A program made the position numbers and the translations under genes. Below, piece after piece: positions 10,234-21,277 of a stretch of 64,000 nucleotides of DNA. How positions within the stretch are numbered: position 1 is the stretch's first letter; every line of letters begins with the position of its first letter. The notes beneath the pieces are model-generated. The model saw nothing but the letters and a program-made list of their open reading frames with translations. It did no database searches and was not told the origin of the DNA. The DNA lies in contig JAGMVK010000006.1 of NCBI GenBank assembly GCA_020747065.1, forward strand, positions 1,550,001-1,614,000, given 5' to 3'. This DNA is from Cadophora sp. MPI-SDFR-AT-0126. Its lineage: Eukaryota > Ascomycota > Leotiomycetes > Helotiales > Ploettnerulaceae.

Positions 10234-12439
10234 TCAGAACTTAAAAGCAGGCTCCCGGACCTCACGCAGATAGTTCCAGCAAACATAGTATCGACCCTCA
10301 TGGTGCACCACCGACTCAGAGTTCTGCACAAGCTTCGCAATGCCATCCTCCTCATAGTGCAGATACTCGATGCCTCCGCAGCGAAGAGTCGTGTCCTTCA
10401 GCCTGCCAGGAACAGTGATACCATCGATCGGCTGCAGGACTTGGTTCCGGGTGAACTTCTTTCCTTGCAGGGGGCCTTCGTGGTGTATGATGGTGTCGGT
10501 GTGGTTCTGCCAGTACCATCCTGTGTTTGGGTTGTCGTCTGGGATCTGGGTGTAGGCTTGGGAGAACATCATGCCGTTGAGATCGAGGAACGGGGAGCTC
10601 GATGCTGGGTTGCGACTGTCGGGGTGGGGAGCTGGAATTTGTGCGGAGTTGCTGCTGCTATATTGCTCGCGTGCCTCCTCGAGTTGAGCTGTGAGCTGTT
10701 CGATTTGCTTCTGCATTCTGGCATGGTCCTCAGCTCTAGCCTGTTCGAGTTGCTCAACTTGCTCTTGCAATAGATCTTCCTTTCTCATTGATACTGCTTC
10801 GACACCGGTTGCAATCTCCTCTTCGACGGTCTGTTCTCGACGCTTGATAAGAGCTTCCTTCTCGGCGAGAGCAGACTCGTTCTCAACAAGAGCGGCCTCT
10901 CGCATCTTGAGCTTCTGTCCATACTCAAATGACATAGTAAGGAAATGCTGCCCCATGTTCTGAAGCGACACCAGACATTCATCAATGCCATCGCCAGTTC
11001 CAGTGGGCAGTCCAATTTGTGGACGACCAGGTGTGGCCTTGCCGGAATGAGCATTCGGTCCCCGGGCTCTGCTTCGTCTTCGGTGTGGTGTATGTTGGTT
11101 AAGTGTGGTAGCGACCTCCTCGTCCTCTATGAAATGGTTTAGTATGAGTTCAAAATAAACACCATTGATCAGAGCTGATCAATTGCATTTGAATACTTAC
11201 GGTGTTCATTGTGGTTCACAAGAAACCGAGCCAATATCTCCGCTTTCGTCTCTTCAATCGTCGACCTGGCAAATTCGGGGATGAATTTGACCTGTGTATC
11301 TCTGACTGAGAGCTTTGGCAGACGCAGATGGCTGTTCTTGACTTCTTCATCCTTAAGTTTGAACAGCAGAGCAACACTACGACTCCCGGACTGTTGCCTA
11401 AGCTGTACACGAACAGGCACTGTTGGGTGATCCTTGTGATAACCAACGATGAATGGAGGATGATGCTCATAACTTGGTCCTTCGATTATAACTTTTGGGT
11501 CTAGTGTAGGGGCTTCAGCATTGATGGTTTGATGTTCCTCTCTCGGGATGCTATGCAGATATTCTGAGATAAGTTCGCGCTTTCGCTCAATCTTCATGTC
11601 TTGAAGTTCATCTGCATAGTCAGAAAACAGGTCGGGGTCCAGTGTTACATCGTCAAGATTGACTTGACCATTCTTGTGGACATAGTCTGACCATGATCTT
11701 CCACCGGGGAAGACCGTGGTTGTTTTCCGCGAGTAGATGTGGGAGCTTGCCCTGCCAAAGATTCCGTTCTTGGACTTTGCAAAGATCGTAATCAGAGGCT
11801 CTGCAGTATGATGGCCAATCTTGATATCAGTGCTCTCCTGTGGAACCTGCGATGTTTGATCTGCTCGTCTTTGTCTCTTGGCCTTCTCTTGACTGCTTCG
11901 GACTGGTCCTCCCTCGTCATCATCGTTGTCATCATCATCTGACTCCTCATACCCAACAGTCCGCTTGAGGTTGTTTCGAGTTTCGGGTCTGTCTGGACGC
12001 ATCGGAGAAACACCATAGAGATCAAGGTCATTCATCTGTACAGATTGGTGACCAACGTGTAGAACATCTCTTGGACCACCGCTCGTAGCCATGCCTGGTG
12101 CAGGTGAAGCTGGTGGCCCATTCTGAGCTGCAACAATTGAAGGTATTTCCTTGGAAGTACTGGCTGAGTCCACATTCTCGCCGTAAGTTGACGTGCCATT
12201 AAGACCAGTCTCAAGTGAGCCAGAAGCCTCCTGACTCGCCCTATACAAAGCCTGTCATTAGCACAGAACGCTCAAAACAAGTCCCAATATGCAGCATGAA
12301 CCTCACAAAGTTGGAAGAAAGGTGAAACTTACATCTGAGCTTGATACATAAGGACCTGCTGAGGCGAATTCATTGCTGATATATCCTCGTTCTCACTCTT
12401 CACCTTGAAGCCTTCTTGTTTGACAGTAATGTTGTTCAT
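10234..12439 (-). CDS. Unrecognised coiled-coil protein with C-terminal GIEY...YYV...PAFKF module
   Basis: Not recognised. Three exons (12439-12333, 12240-11201, 11126-10234; introns 92 and 74 nt) give 679 residues. The N-terminal third is disordered, with an acidic SDDDDNDDDEGG stretch followed by basic KAKRQRR, which suggests a nuclear protein. A central region around residues 200-380 (for example KNGIFGRASSHIYSRK, HPPFIVGYHKDH, VALLFKLKDEE) looks folded. A long heptad-like coiled coil rich in Glu, Ala and Gln follows. The C-terminus has two similar pieces (DTIIHHEGPLQGK and ESVVHHEGRYYV) and ends EPAFKF. That end can be aligned with the end of the next gene upstream (13364-15596), which lies in the same orientation. 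A role as a chromatin or transcription cofactor is a guess. Confidence 0.8.
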
Positions 12440-12462
12440 GTAGGCGGCATCAGGGGACGCAT
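12436..12462 (-). promoter_or_regulatory. Short upstream ORF overlapping the start codon
   Basis: An out-of-frame ATG 23 nt upstream of the main start opens an eight-codon frame (MRPLMPPT). Its TGA overlaps the main ATG as ATGA. This arrangement would favour leaky scanning or reinitiation. It matters only if the mRNA leader includes this ATG, which is not shown. Confidence 0.45.
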
Positions 12463-13363
12463 GAGCCGCGAAGGTGAAATGAAACTACTCTGAAAATACG
12501 AGAGGTTAGCAGATGTGTATGTACTAACGGAGAAGATATGTAATATATGTGTCTATTGTATAGATAAGTGCAAGGACAACCAACCGATACGTGATGATAG
12601 CAGAGCGCGTGTAAGCTCGAGCAAGTCCTTGCAATAGACTTGTCAAACACTACAATGGATCGAGGAAGATTCTAAGAAGGTTGCGAGATTTGAAGGTTGC
12701 AAGGGAAGGAGAGCGACGCGTTGCAAAAGATCGCGGTCTGTTGTGTTGTTGTGTTTCCGCTGGCAGAAGCGAAAACACCAACGAAGGAGATATAGAACCT
12801 AACCGCCAACCCACTTCCCAAGATAAGTACTAGCGCATGTTGGGGACTTTGAAATAAGACATGAACGAAATGACATACCTTGAGCAATTACAGCTAGAAA
12901 TGCAAAGAAAGCATGGCAACCAAAGGCACAACAAAATACGCACACGTGACTTACCTCTTCTGTGCATCCGTGTTTTCAGCAAGCGACCTTTTTGATTAAG
13001 TTCATCGATTAAAGTCCTACATACACGAAAGTCTCGCATCAAACCACAAGGATTATCTCTATACTTGCGCAATCTAAAGTGATCGCATGCCACCATAGCC
13101 TGACCATGCTATGCTATGTGTGCATGACCAAAACAGCAATTTCATTCCCAACCAAAGTTCCTTCCTCGATATACCCGTGTATGCAAGGACAAAAAAACCA
13201 AGAAGCGCAGAAAAGAAGCGGGTAATACAAAAAACGCCGGTGAACATGAAGAGCGCAGAAGGCAACAGCAAACAGTCATGATGGTAAGTCTTACACGAAT
13301 ACGAAACGGACACAATGAAATGAAACGTATTAGCCTGTTCACCGGACTCAGGTGTTCGACTTT
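12463..13363. other. Intergenic between the two related minus-strand genes
   Basis: About 900 bp without a coding frame I trust. On the minus strand a GAGGTAAGTCACGTG donor-like sequence near 12950 could mark a 5' leader intron of the 679-residue gene. A CACGTGAC motif lies in the same place. Confidence 0.4.
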
Positions 13364-15596
13364 TTAGAATGATGGCTTCGTCAAGATGCGGTACTCGACA
13401 TAATCCTCTCCATCAATACTCAGGATCTGAGCTTGACTGACGAGTTTTCCTTGGAATGGACCGTTCTGCTTCCTCTCGTATTTAATGCCGTTGTGGTATC
13501 TAACCTCTGTGTCAACCACTTCGACTTGGCCCGGTGCAACCGAGGCTCTTGGGGTCAGGGCGGCTTGTTGAGCTACCCAGACTTTGTTCAGTTTCTTCAA
13601 GTTGTTCTTGAGCTCCATCTGTGCATTCTCCTGGATGACTGCCTCGGCCATGGCAACCTCCCTTCTCGTCTTCTCATGTTGTCTCTCCCTTGCTTCAGCC
13701 TTCTCCTTCCGAGCACGCTCAGCAGTAGCTTCAGCCTCAGCCTGATGTCTAGCTGATACTCTGTTTTCGGATCTAGCACTGTGTCGGATTTCTAGCTCTG
13801 GGCTAGCAGGGACGTCCACAGCACTGTCCAGACCATTCTCAGCAACATTGAGCTTGGCTTGTTGAACAGCCTTCAACTCATTTGCCCTCCGCTCCTTATC
13901 CGATTCTTTGTTCTCTTGCTCACGTTGACGAATCCGACAATATTCCTTGACTTCAGGTCGACTGAGGGAAGCGAGGTGAGGTTCTAGGACGACTTTTTTG
14001 TAACTCAGCCATAGAGCTCCCGCACCAATTGGGAAGTTTCCATCAACATATCGACCATCGCGGGTAAGTCTCTGGACCTTGACACGGAAGCAGTCAGTCT
14101 CACTGAGAACGCCATATACAGCATGCTTATCCTCGACGCGAGGTTCGTCAGATTCCGACCAGTAACCGAGAAGAACACCGTGGGGTTTGGTTTCGGCATA
14201 AGGCGATGCTTTGGGGGTCTGGAGATCAGCAGCATTGACAGCCTGGAAGCTTGGAGTCTTGTGAAGGGATTGACGAGGGAGGGATTGACGACCGAGGGAT
14301 TGGCGATTCAAAGAGGGGCGATGTACGACTGGTTTGCCAGCTGGAAAAGCGGCTTCCTGCTCGGCCACAGCTGCCTTGGCTTTCAATACGGCCTTGGCGT
14401 CAGCTTCGTCTCGCTCTTCCTGGTTGGGTTCCGTTTTCATCTCTGATCGGATTTTGACGTATTCCTTGACTTCTGCGGCCGAAAGATTTGCGAGATGACT
14501 GTCAAATATGACCCTCTCAAAAGTAACCCAGCATCCTCCAGCTCCGGTCGGGGCATTACCAATCACTTCCTCTCCGCGGCGGTTCATACCATATATTCTG
14601 GTTCGAAGCCTATCATGAATATCGATAAAACCGTAAATGACATGCTTGTCCTCGTCATCTGGTTGGTCAGAGTCACGCCAAACACCGATAATGACTCCCC
14701 TGACATTTTTGCCTGGCTTTGATCGCTTTGCTGGTGCATCATTTGGACTACCTCTTAAGACCTTGCCATAGCCAGCATCGTCGTAATTGATGGCCGAGGT
14801 GCGTTTCCTCTTATGATAAGACGGAAAAATTTGTTCCTCGTCATCGTCATGGCCGTTCATCATAATTGGCGAGTCGGCAAGATCCATTGAAGGAGCGGTG
14901 ACAATAATACTCTTTTCGGTGTCTGTGCTCAGCGGGTTATGTGCATCGTCACCAGCATCGTTTAATGGCGTGTCAGATCTGAGAGGGGATCCGGATTAGC
15001 AGGTAATCTTAAGGTTTCATTTAAATCTTAGGTAACAAGACAAGTAACCGCCACCTCGAAAAAAAAATTAAAAAGGAACAATCGATACGTGGCAATGCAA
15101 TGCACTGCATTGGCAAACACGAATGATAATAGGGGAAAAGAATAGCATCGTCAGACTCAAGGGATGCGGTGCAGCGACCCATAATGATGATGCAAGGTAA
15201 TGGAAATAGAATTGGGCATCCGTCGCTTAGGTGGTTGCGCGTCGCTGAATGGCTATGTAGAGCGCCATGAGGGTTGGACGACGCGACGGGTAAAGATGAA
15301 AGCAAGAAAATGAAGAATGTAAGGCAACTCAGAACTATCTGAAATGATCGCGAGCGACAGGAAAGATGATGATTTCGAAGAAAAGTGGTGATGATAGACT
15401 TGATTAGGGGTGGCGATGGATGATGATGCTGAAAATGGCATAAATTGCACAATGTAACGGGGGAATAAAATGGCTTCAGAGCGTACCTTGGTGGTGAGTT
15501 TTCTATTACACTGAGAGTGTCAATCTCCATACTCTCGGTGCTCCTACTAGTCAACGATTCCGAGCTTGACAAAACCAGACTGTCCATAATGAGCAT
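13364..15596 (-). CDS. Unrecognised protein with tandem ~88-residue domain and coiled coil
   Basis: Not recognised. Two exons (15596-15487 and 14978-13364) joined in frame by an unusually long 508-nt intron give 574 residues if the first ATG of exon 1 is used; a second ATG lies three codons on. Residues about 127-214 and 301-387 are two copies of one domain. Shared anchors are GxWxxSDxPxxxDKHxxYG, a variable strand region with R..R.G..V.GN.P.GAG..W, then HLAxLSxxEVKEYxxIR. The linker carries NRQSLGRQSLPRQSLHK, a five-residue repeat. After the second copy comes a charged coiled coil (about 400-500). The C-terminal module contains GPFQGK, KLVSQAQILSIDG and EDYVEYRILTKPSF, and resembles the end of the downstream neighbour. 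KRKR and KRSKPGK suggest nuclear import. Confidence 0.8.
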
Positions 15597-16496
15597 CCGA
15601 TGCACGTCCAAGAGATATTCCTGTTGTAGTCGATGTCTCGATTATTATCGGGTTGGAGAGAGAGTTGTTGTAGATTAGGAAAGAAGAGTATGAGGTGAAA
15701 CAAGACGACAAGAGGCGAGGTAAGTAGGCGAGGCGAGGGAGTACCACGCCAGCCAGCCAAGTACACGAGACCCAGCGAGTAAAGTGCGAGATGGAAGGTG
15801 AGTGCGTGAGTGACCGAGAACAGTGAGCACTCAGTGGAAGGCAAGTGTTATTTAAAACCGCGCTAATGGGTACCGGGCTTCGTCTCGGAGTAGAGCATGT
15901 AGCGTTGTACAGTGCCCTATCGATTGCAAGAGCGTCGTGTCGCGCAAGGGTGAGTTCAAAAGTGAGACGAGGAAAGCAGAAGGATTCAGTGTCCGAGGTT
16001 GTATGTTGATAGATGCAGCTGATTGAAAACTCTTCGAGTAAAGGGGAGAATGCGGAATGAAGGAAGCAGAGACCGAAATGAAATTAACATTTAGCAGAGC
16101 ACTAGAGAGGTACTACAATATTTGTGAGAGGAACCTGTTAAATCATTTCAAATTAGACTCTGCTCTGCCCTGTTCTACCCTGCGCACAGGCTATTATGCT
16201 TTAATACGAACCAGTGAGCCTTTTGTTTGTCAACCTGCCGGTAGCCGACATGATAGAGACACCTCAAGAGCTCGGCCCCAAGCCTTGAAATGCTAAATGA
16301 GGCAAAGACCGCTTCATTAATCTAATGTGCTAATCCCGACATAATACTTTACAGTAACTCCCACGCATGATTTGACGCAGTTGGCTATGACCTGACTGGA
16401 TGCACTGGATGCATCAACTCTCATACCTTCGCTTTTGATTTTGACTCTCGGCACCTCCATTTCACTTTTTATCCTCGCTTTCCTCTCTTCACATGC
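15597..16496. other. Intergenic upstream of the tandem-domain gene
   Basis: Upstream region of the tandem-domain gene and 3' flank of sen54. Minus-strand open frames near 15547-15844 lie directly upstream of exon 1 and look like 5' leader. No gene seen. Confidence 0.45.
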
Positions 16497-17894
16497 CTAA
16501 TTGCGCCCTTTACCTCTGCCTCTCCCTCTCCCTCTGCCTCTTGCACCGCCTCTGCCACGTCCACCACCCGAATTCTTCCCACGCCATGGACTAGTTCCAG
16601 CATCGAATCGCTCATAAAGTTTTTCCTCTCCGAAGGCAACCTCGCCTAGTCGCAGATAGCTGATAACTCCCTGGTCAATGACTGCCAATACGACATTGCG
16701 CCATCCATGCTTCAATCTTTGATAAAGCTTTCCAGGGCCTTTGAAACCCGGCAGTGTCGGATTTGGAGGATCCCACGGTGTACTTTCTAGTAAAGAGACA
16801 ACCTCCGTTAGCGATGGCACAGAAGTTGATCGTGCATCCACAACGGCAACCCGGAAGTCTGGGATGCCAGGGTTGCTTTTGGCAAATGTGGGGATTCTAC
16901 TGGGCTTCCACAACAAAAATACCACTCTATAAGGATCTTCTGGTGGAGGTGCCGGGTTCGTTGGTACTGGAAATGGTTTGTGTCTTGGAATGATGGCGAG
17001 TTGTTTGTAGATTGAATTGTATGATCGGTACATTCCTGGCTTCACCAAAGGACCATATGCAGAATGTTCAACCTCCTTCTCAGCGAAGAGTTTTCCAAAT
17101 AGCCGATTGAAGATGCTTGTAGACTCTGGCCAAGGAATATTGTCATAGGTTGGTATCTCGCCTGGCTTGCTTGGGTCCCATTCCGGAGCTCTCAACACAA
17201 TATAGCCCATACGCTTGAGATGTGCGTAAACTGTATATCGCTCCAAGCTGATCTTGCCTCTCTCGTTATCATTTCCGATAAATATTGAAAACGCAGCTTG
17301 CAAACTCATAGGAACACCTTCATCTCTCGATTCTTCATCGGAAACGTTGCTCGTCTCTTCCTTAAATTCTGAAGGGTCCTCTCGGACACCTTTGAAAGAC
17401 GACCGTCCTGGCCACCATAAATCCAGATTGCCCCGCTCAACCAGAAAGAGAGCCTCTTCAGGTAATAGCCACAAACTCGGACGAGCCTTTCCCTTTGTCC
17501 ACTTTCCCATTCCCTTGAACAAAGGTCCCTTTGCCGACTCTAAGACGACGCAATGGTCATCCTCCAAGTCTTGCGTCCAGTCCTTGGTAACAGCTTCATC
17601 TCGACTCAACCCCTCCTCCCCATAGTAGAACCCACGGTTGTAATTCTTGTCGGTGTGTATTCTCGTATGGGCCAATGCATCGTGCATGGCCTGCCTGCTA
17701 GCTTCTAATATGCCATCTTGGTGTTTTGTGCCATGAGGTTCGAAGTCCTTTTCCCCTCGCTTTGGAAGCTGACCGGATTTTGCATTCAGAAATGCGAGAA
17801 AGCGAAAATCTTGGGTTTCGTCTTCGGGATCGTGGTCTTCTGTCGGCTGATTGTAACCTACAGTGAGTGCTGCATCTTCGTCAACGTCTGCCAT
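16497..17894 (-). CDS. sen54: tRNA-splicing endonuclease subunit Sen54
   Basis: Structural subunit of the Sen2-Sen34-Sen54-Sen15 complex that excises introns from pre-tRNA. The single-exon protein has 465 residues from MADVDEDAALT. The frame is open further upstream but no ATG supports a longer form. The conserved N-terminal domain shows DFRFLAFLNAKSGQLPKRGEKDFEP shortened here to its anchors FLNAKSGQLPKRG and KDFEP. KGKARPSLWLLPEEALFLVE with GNLDLWW follows, then YTVYAHLKRMGYIVLRAP, the classic Sen54 signature leading to the endonuclease-like fold. The C-terminus ends in an Arg/Gly-rich tail of about 25 residues, a likely RNA-contacting extension that is not in every homologue. An intron-bearing tRNA gene, the substrate class, lies about 3 kb away. 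Confidence 0.92.
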   Translation of the reverse strand: MADVDEDAALTVGYNQPTEDHDPEDETQDFRFLAFLNAKSGQLPKRGEKDFEPHGTKHQDGILEASRQAMHDALAHTRIHTDKNYNRGFYYGEEGLSRDEAVTKDWTQDLEDDHCVVLESAKGPLFKGMGKWTKGKARPSLWLLPEEALFLVERGNLDLWWPGRSSFKGVREDPSEFKEETSNVSDEESRDEGVPMSLQAAFSIFIGNDNERGKISLERYTVYAHLKRMGYIVLRAPEWDPSKPGEIPTYDNIPWPESTSIFNRLFGKLFAEKEVEHSAYGPLVKPGMYRSYNSIYKQLAIIPRHKPFPVPTNPAPPPEDPYRVVFLLWKPSRIPTFAKSNPGIPDFRVAVVDARSTSVPSLTEVVSLLESTPWDPPNPTLPGFKGPGKLYQRLKHGWRNVVLAVIDQGVISYLRLGEVAFGEEKLYERFDAGTSPWRGKNSGGGRGRGGARGRGRGRGRGKGRN

Positions 17895-19619
17895 CTTTGT
17901 TGGCGATGTGAACTGTGGTTGTTGATGAGGATCGAGATTGACGTCGAACGCGTTGTGAACTTTTTGTGAGTCGCACGCAGCCTTGCGACAAGGTGGGGCA
18001 CTGCGGCCGCTCGAGGCCAAGAACTACCAAACGGCCAATACAGATTCTGCATCCCAATTGGCTTTTCCCTTCCTGCAAGAGGTATCTCAGACAACAGTAG
18101 AAAAAGGCCAGTGCATATCATTTGGTGACTTATCAGTTCAATACAAATCCCGTCTGGTGCTCAAAGTCACATTGAACAAGGTCAATTGTCGCTCAGATAA
18201 GAACCTAGGTCCGTCCACCTATATCACTACGCGGCAAGTCTTCGAAAAACATAGCAGATCACGTACGATTCTAGTCTCCTGATTCTGGTTCTCGATCTCA
18301 ATCTCGAGGTCTCGAAAGCAGCATCTTATTGGTCATCTACTCTAATGACGTGGGGGTAAGTTGTTCGACTCCCAGTAGAGACATAGTACATCCGTCCGGC
18401 ATTTGGGCCTGGTAGTGAAAAATAGATTGAAAGGGGGGAGGCTCTTCGCAGGGTTTCAATGAAAGAGATGTTACTTTACTCATGACCACCCTCCAATTCA
18501 CTTTATTTGCGACTAAAAGATTACAGTATTGCAGAACACAACGGTTTTGCGATTACGGCACGATGAGCTGCGACATTGGTGATATCCAAGTGGATTGTGA
18601 TAAACAGAGCCCCATTGAAGTCTGTGGATGCAGCTTGGTCTGTTAGAGGTTCTGAAAGATGCAGTATTGCAGATGTTCCAGGGGTGAGAGATTTGGCTGG
18701 ATTCTGGTTGCTCCGGTTTCTCGAGTCTGCCAATTCTGCAGGCTGGCAGCTGTGTTAATTGAAAGGCCCCTTTTGACAACAGGAGTAGGATTACTTGCGG
18801 ATCTATGCTACAAAGTCGATGCACATAGTCCTCCTGACCTTCATGCAACCTTTTACCGCCAGGCATCAACATGTTAATGCGGCATCGTTGGCGGGCGTAC
18901 AGCGGCGTTCTCGCATTTGAGTCTGTGTGCGGCATAAGACAGTTAAGCTACAGCAAATACGACAGAGATAACGCCAGCCGTGCTTATCCCATGCATATGG
19001 GGGCGGGAACGGAATCGGGAGTGGAGGCGTCGCTATATCAGCTCATTATTTGAAGTATCAGCGCCTTCGCCTCCTTTTTGGGAATTGTTGACTCATCTGC
19101 TCCATACGAGGCGTCCTCCAGGCCGATCAAAGGCAAATTTCTAACATCTGAGAGCCTTGACAGGCAGACAGCTTGTTGATCAAAGCGACAACGGATGTGA
19201 TGTTGGTTTCCCCGGCAGGATATTCCGGTGAACAAGCAAGCTCTCGAGGTCACATGATGACCCGGCGGTCTGGTATTGGCCAGGACTTCGCAGATGCAGG
19301 CTACTACCCCTACACTTTCAGTATCGAGGATCGCCCTCTCTCAATGCTCCTGTGCTTTCAATTCTGGTCAGCCGTGATGGAAGTGGACGGAAATCTTGTT
19401 GGAGGTCATATTGAAGGCGTAAATCGATAAGAACGTCCATTTGCCTCTTCCTGGATGAATACCAACTTTTGCTGTTGTGCATGGCCTCGAATAACCTTAG
19501 GAATGTGCTATATATATCTTCCGCTCTTCAAAATGTACTTTAAACTTGATGATAATCCGATAATCTTCTTTAAATATAGTTTCACGCCAGACGTGCCTTT
19601 GAGCCGCCCGGGTGCAACC
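17895..19619. other. Intergenic, no gene seen
   Basis: About 1.7 kb. Open frames on both strands (for example 18513-18935 minus, 19173-19430 plus) show no family motifs or consistent splice signals. Confidence 0.45.
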
Positions 19620-20352
19620 ATGGACGACAAAATGGCCGTTTCAAGCAAGGCTCCAGAACCGAATGAGATTTCAAGCAGCACGATTTACCTTACTTTCAAC
19701 AGACCCAAAGTAGATGATTGTGTACGTTATCCTCTTCTTCTAACCACTATCTGAACTTCGTCAAGACATCCGACTCACCTCCCAGCATCGCGGCATACTC
19801 TGTACCAATCCTTCAACACCAAACAATCCAGTCTCAGGAATCCTCTTCCACGTCGAGCACGATTCAGCCATCGAGTCGTCCAAAGGTAACTTTACAGAAC
19901 ACGCCAGGTCAGGCAAGTGGAGTTTTCGAGAGCGGACGTCGCGTAATCCCGGCGCGGCAAAGTCGCTTTTCTATGCTCAAGAAATTGGAAGCATCGACCC
20001 GTGCTCGCATGGCGAAGAGTTGGATAAGATCAGAGAATCATTGAAGGAGGTCCCTATCGGGAAAGAGGATAGAGAAAGACTCTTGGGGCAGTTGAGTAAG
20101 GGAGAGGGCAATCCAAATCTAGAGGGCTATGATTGTGTTATCTGGACTGTGGATGCCTTGAGGAAGTTACGCGAGAAGGGCATTATATACTTGGATCAAG
20201 ATCCTGCTGGTAAGTCTAGTCTTTGAGTATCCCGTTCCTGTAATTTTGTGAAGTGGCTCGGCTAATTCCCAGTAGTGTTTATGGCCGAAGCGAAGCAGTC
20301 GGCATGGCCTGGAGACATCGACGAGCTCATCGCTCAATCTTCAAGCAATTGA
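19620..20352 (+). CDS. DUF6914-like fungal protein
   Basis: Small protein of a lineage-expanded fungal family of unknown function. Three exons (19620-19721, 19786-20209, 20273-20352) with 64- and 63-nt introns keep one frame and give 201 residues. Recognisable parts are an initial beta strand (STIYLTFNRPKVDD), a middle GILFHVEHDSA and WSFRERTSRNPGAAKSLF, then an acidic helix around EELDKIRESLKEVPI. A conserved-looking GYDCVIWTVDALRKLREKG stretch near the C-terminus follows. The last is the strongest link to DUF6914/DUF6540-type proteins, where a Cys and Trp sit in this helix. The usual HWxL-type strand after the first intron is not clear, so the first intron boundary or exon 1 may be wrong. 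The family name is from memory of pattern, not a search. Confidence 0.55.
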
Positions 20353-21149
20353 AAATGCATGGGTCCCATGTTGAGCTTATCTCCACTTCGGATCTTTGTT
20401 TGGAATTATTCGGCTACTTCGTCAGGGGATATGAAAGGGCGGCGTTTGGTGGTGGTTGGATTTGGAATTGGAGTCAGTTCGCACTCCCAGCTTCTAGATA
20501 TCTACAAGGCGATGTCGTGACAACTTGGAGGTATCTTTGTATTTCAGTGACTGCCACTTCTAATACATTAGGCCTGGAGTCAATGCGTGTTTGTCGATAG
20601 CACGGGTACTCGGTAGAAGCATTTCAAAAATCAAAATGCGCCAAACCAAGGCATTATCCATACATCTCGTAGCGAGACCAAATCTCAAGCACAGAATACT
20701 TTTTCAGGGCTAAGTATTAATCGCTGGTGCTCGTAATCGTCCGTGTCAGCTGCGGGCCGAAACACAGTGCTTTATATAAGCGAGTTCTAAACATGTGAAT
20801 GAGAGCCTGGGACCCGCCTCATGGTCATCTAGAACTTGAGCTCTATTACAATTTTACTGCTTTTTTTTTGTCGGTACTGAGCACCTACGGGCTCTGCCTG
20901 AACGCTCAGAATAAGCGAGCAAGAAGCAGAGTAGTTCATAGGCCCTCGGGCTAGGATCATCTTGAAGGAATATTCGTGCCCCACACCGACATCAGCTAGC
21001 CACCTGGTGACACAAGCCGGTCCACACCACCACGCCCACGCCTATGAAAATACGGATTAAAAGCAGCTAACTTGTGCGCACTTTTGTTAATACTTTCTTG
21101 TAATGAGATAAGGAAAATCTTCCATCAATGATTACCAAATCATGCCTTT
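20353..21149. other. Intergenic upstream of tRNA-Leu
   Basis: About 800 bp, no gene seen. Contains a short T-run near 20860. Confidence 0.45.
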
Positions 21150-21255
21150 GGGAGTCTGGCCGAGTGGTTAAGGCGCTGTGTTTAGGTTTGTCCTGCAAAG
21201 GAACCAAAACGATCCGCAGTCATTCGTGGCGCAGGTTCGAATCCTGCGGCTCTCA
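21150..21255 (+). tRNA. tRNA-Leu (anticodon UAG) with a 27-nt intron
   Basis: The acceptor stem pairs GGGAGTC (21150-21156) with GGCTCTC (21248-21254) through two G-U pairs, then discriminator A. The D arm has TGGCCGAGTGGTTAAGGC and the T arm is GCAGGTTCGAATCCTGC. The anticodon stem CTGTG (21176-21180) pairs with CGCAG (21215-21219), which places TAG at 21183-21185. An intron of 27 nt (21187-21213) sits at the canonical 37/38 position. The 11-nt variable arm (TCATTCGTGGC) fits a class II Leu tRNA. A T-run terminator follows. It would read CUA codons. Confidence 0.9.
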
Positions 21256-21261
21256 GCATTC

Positions 21262-21277
21262 TTTTGATGCTTTTTTT
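21262..21277 (+). terminator. RNA polymerase III terminator of tRNA-Leu
   Basis: TTTT at 21262-21265, followed by a run of seven T at 21271-21277, just downstream of the tRNA 3' end. Confidence 0.7.
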
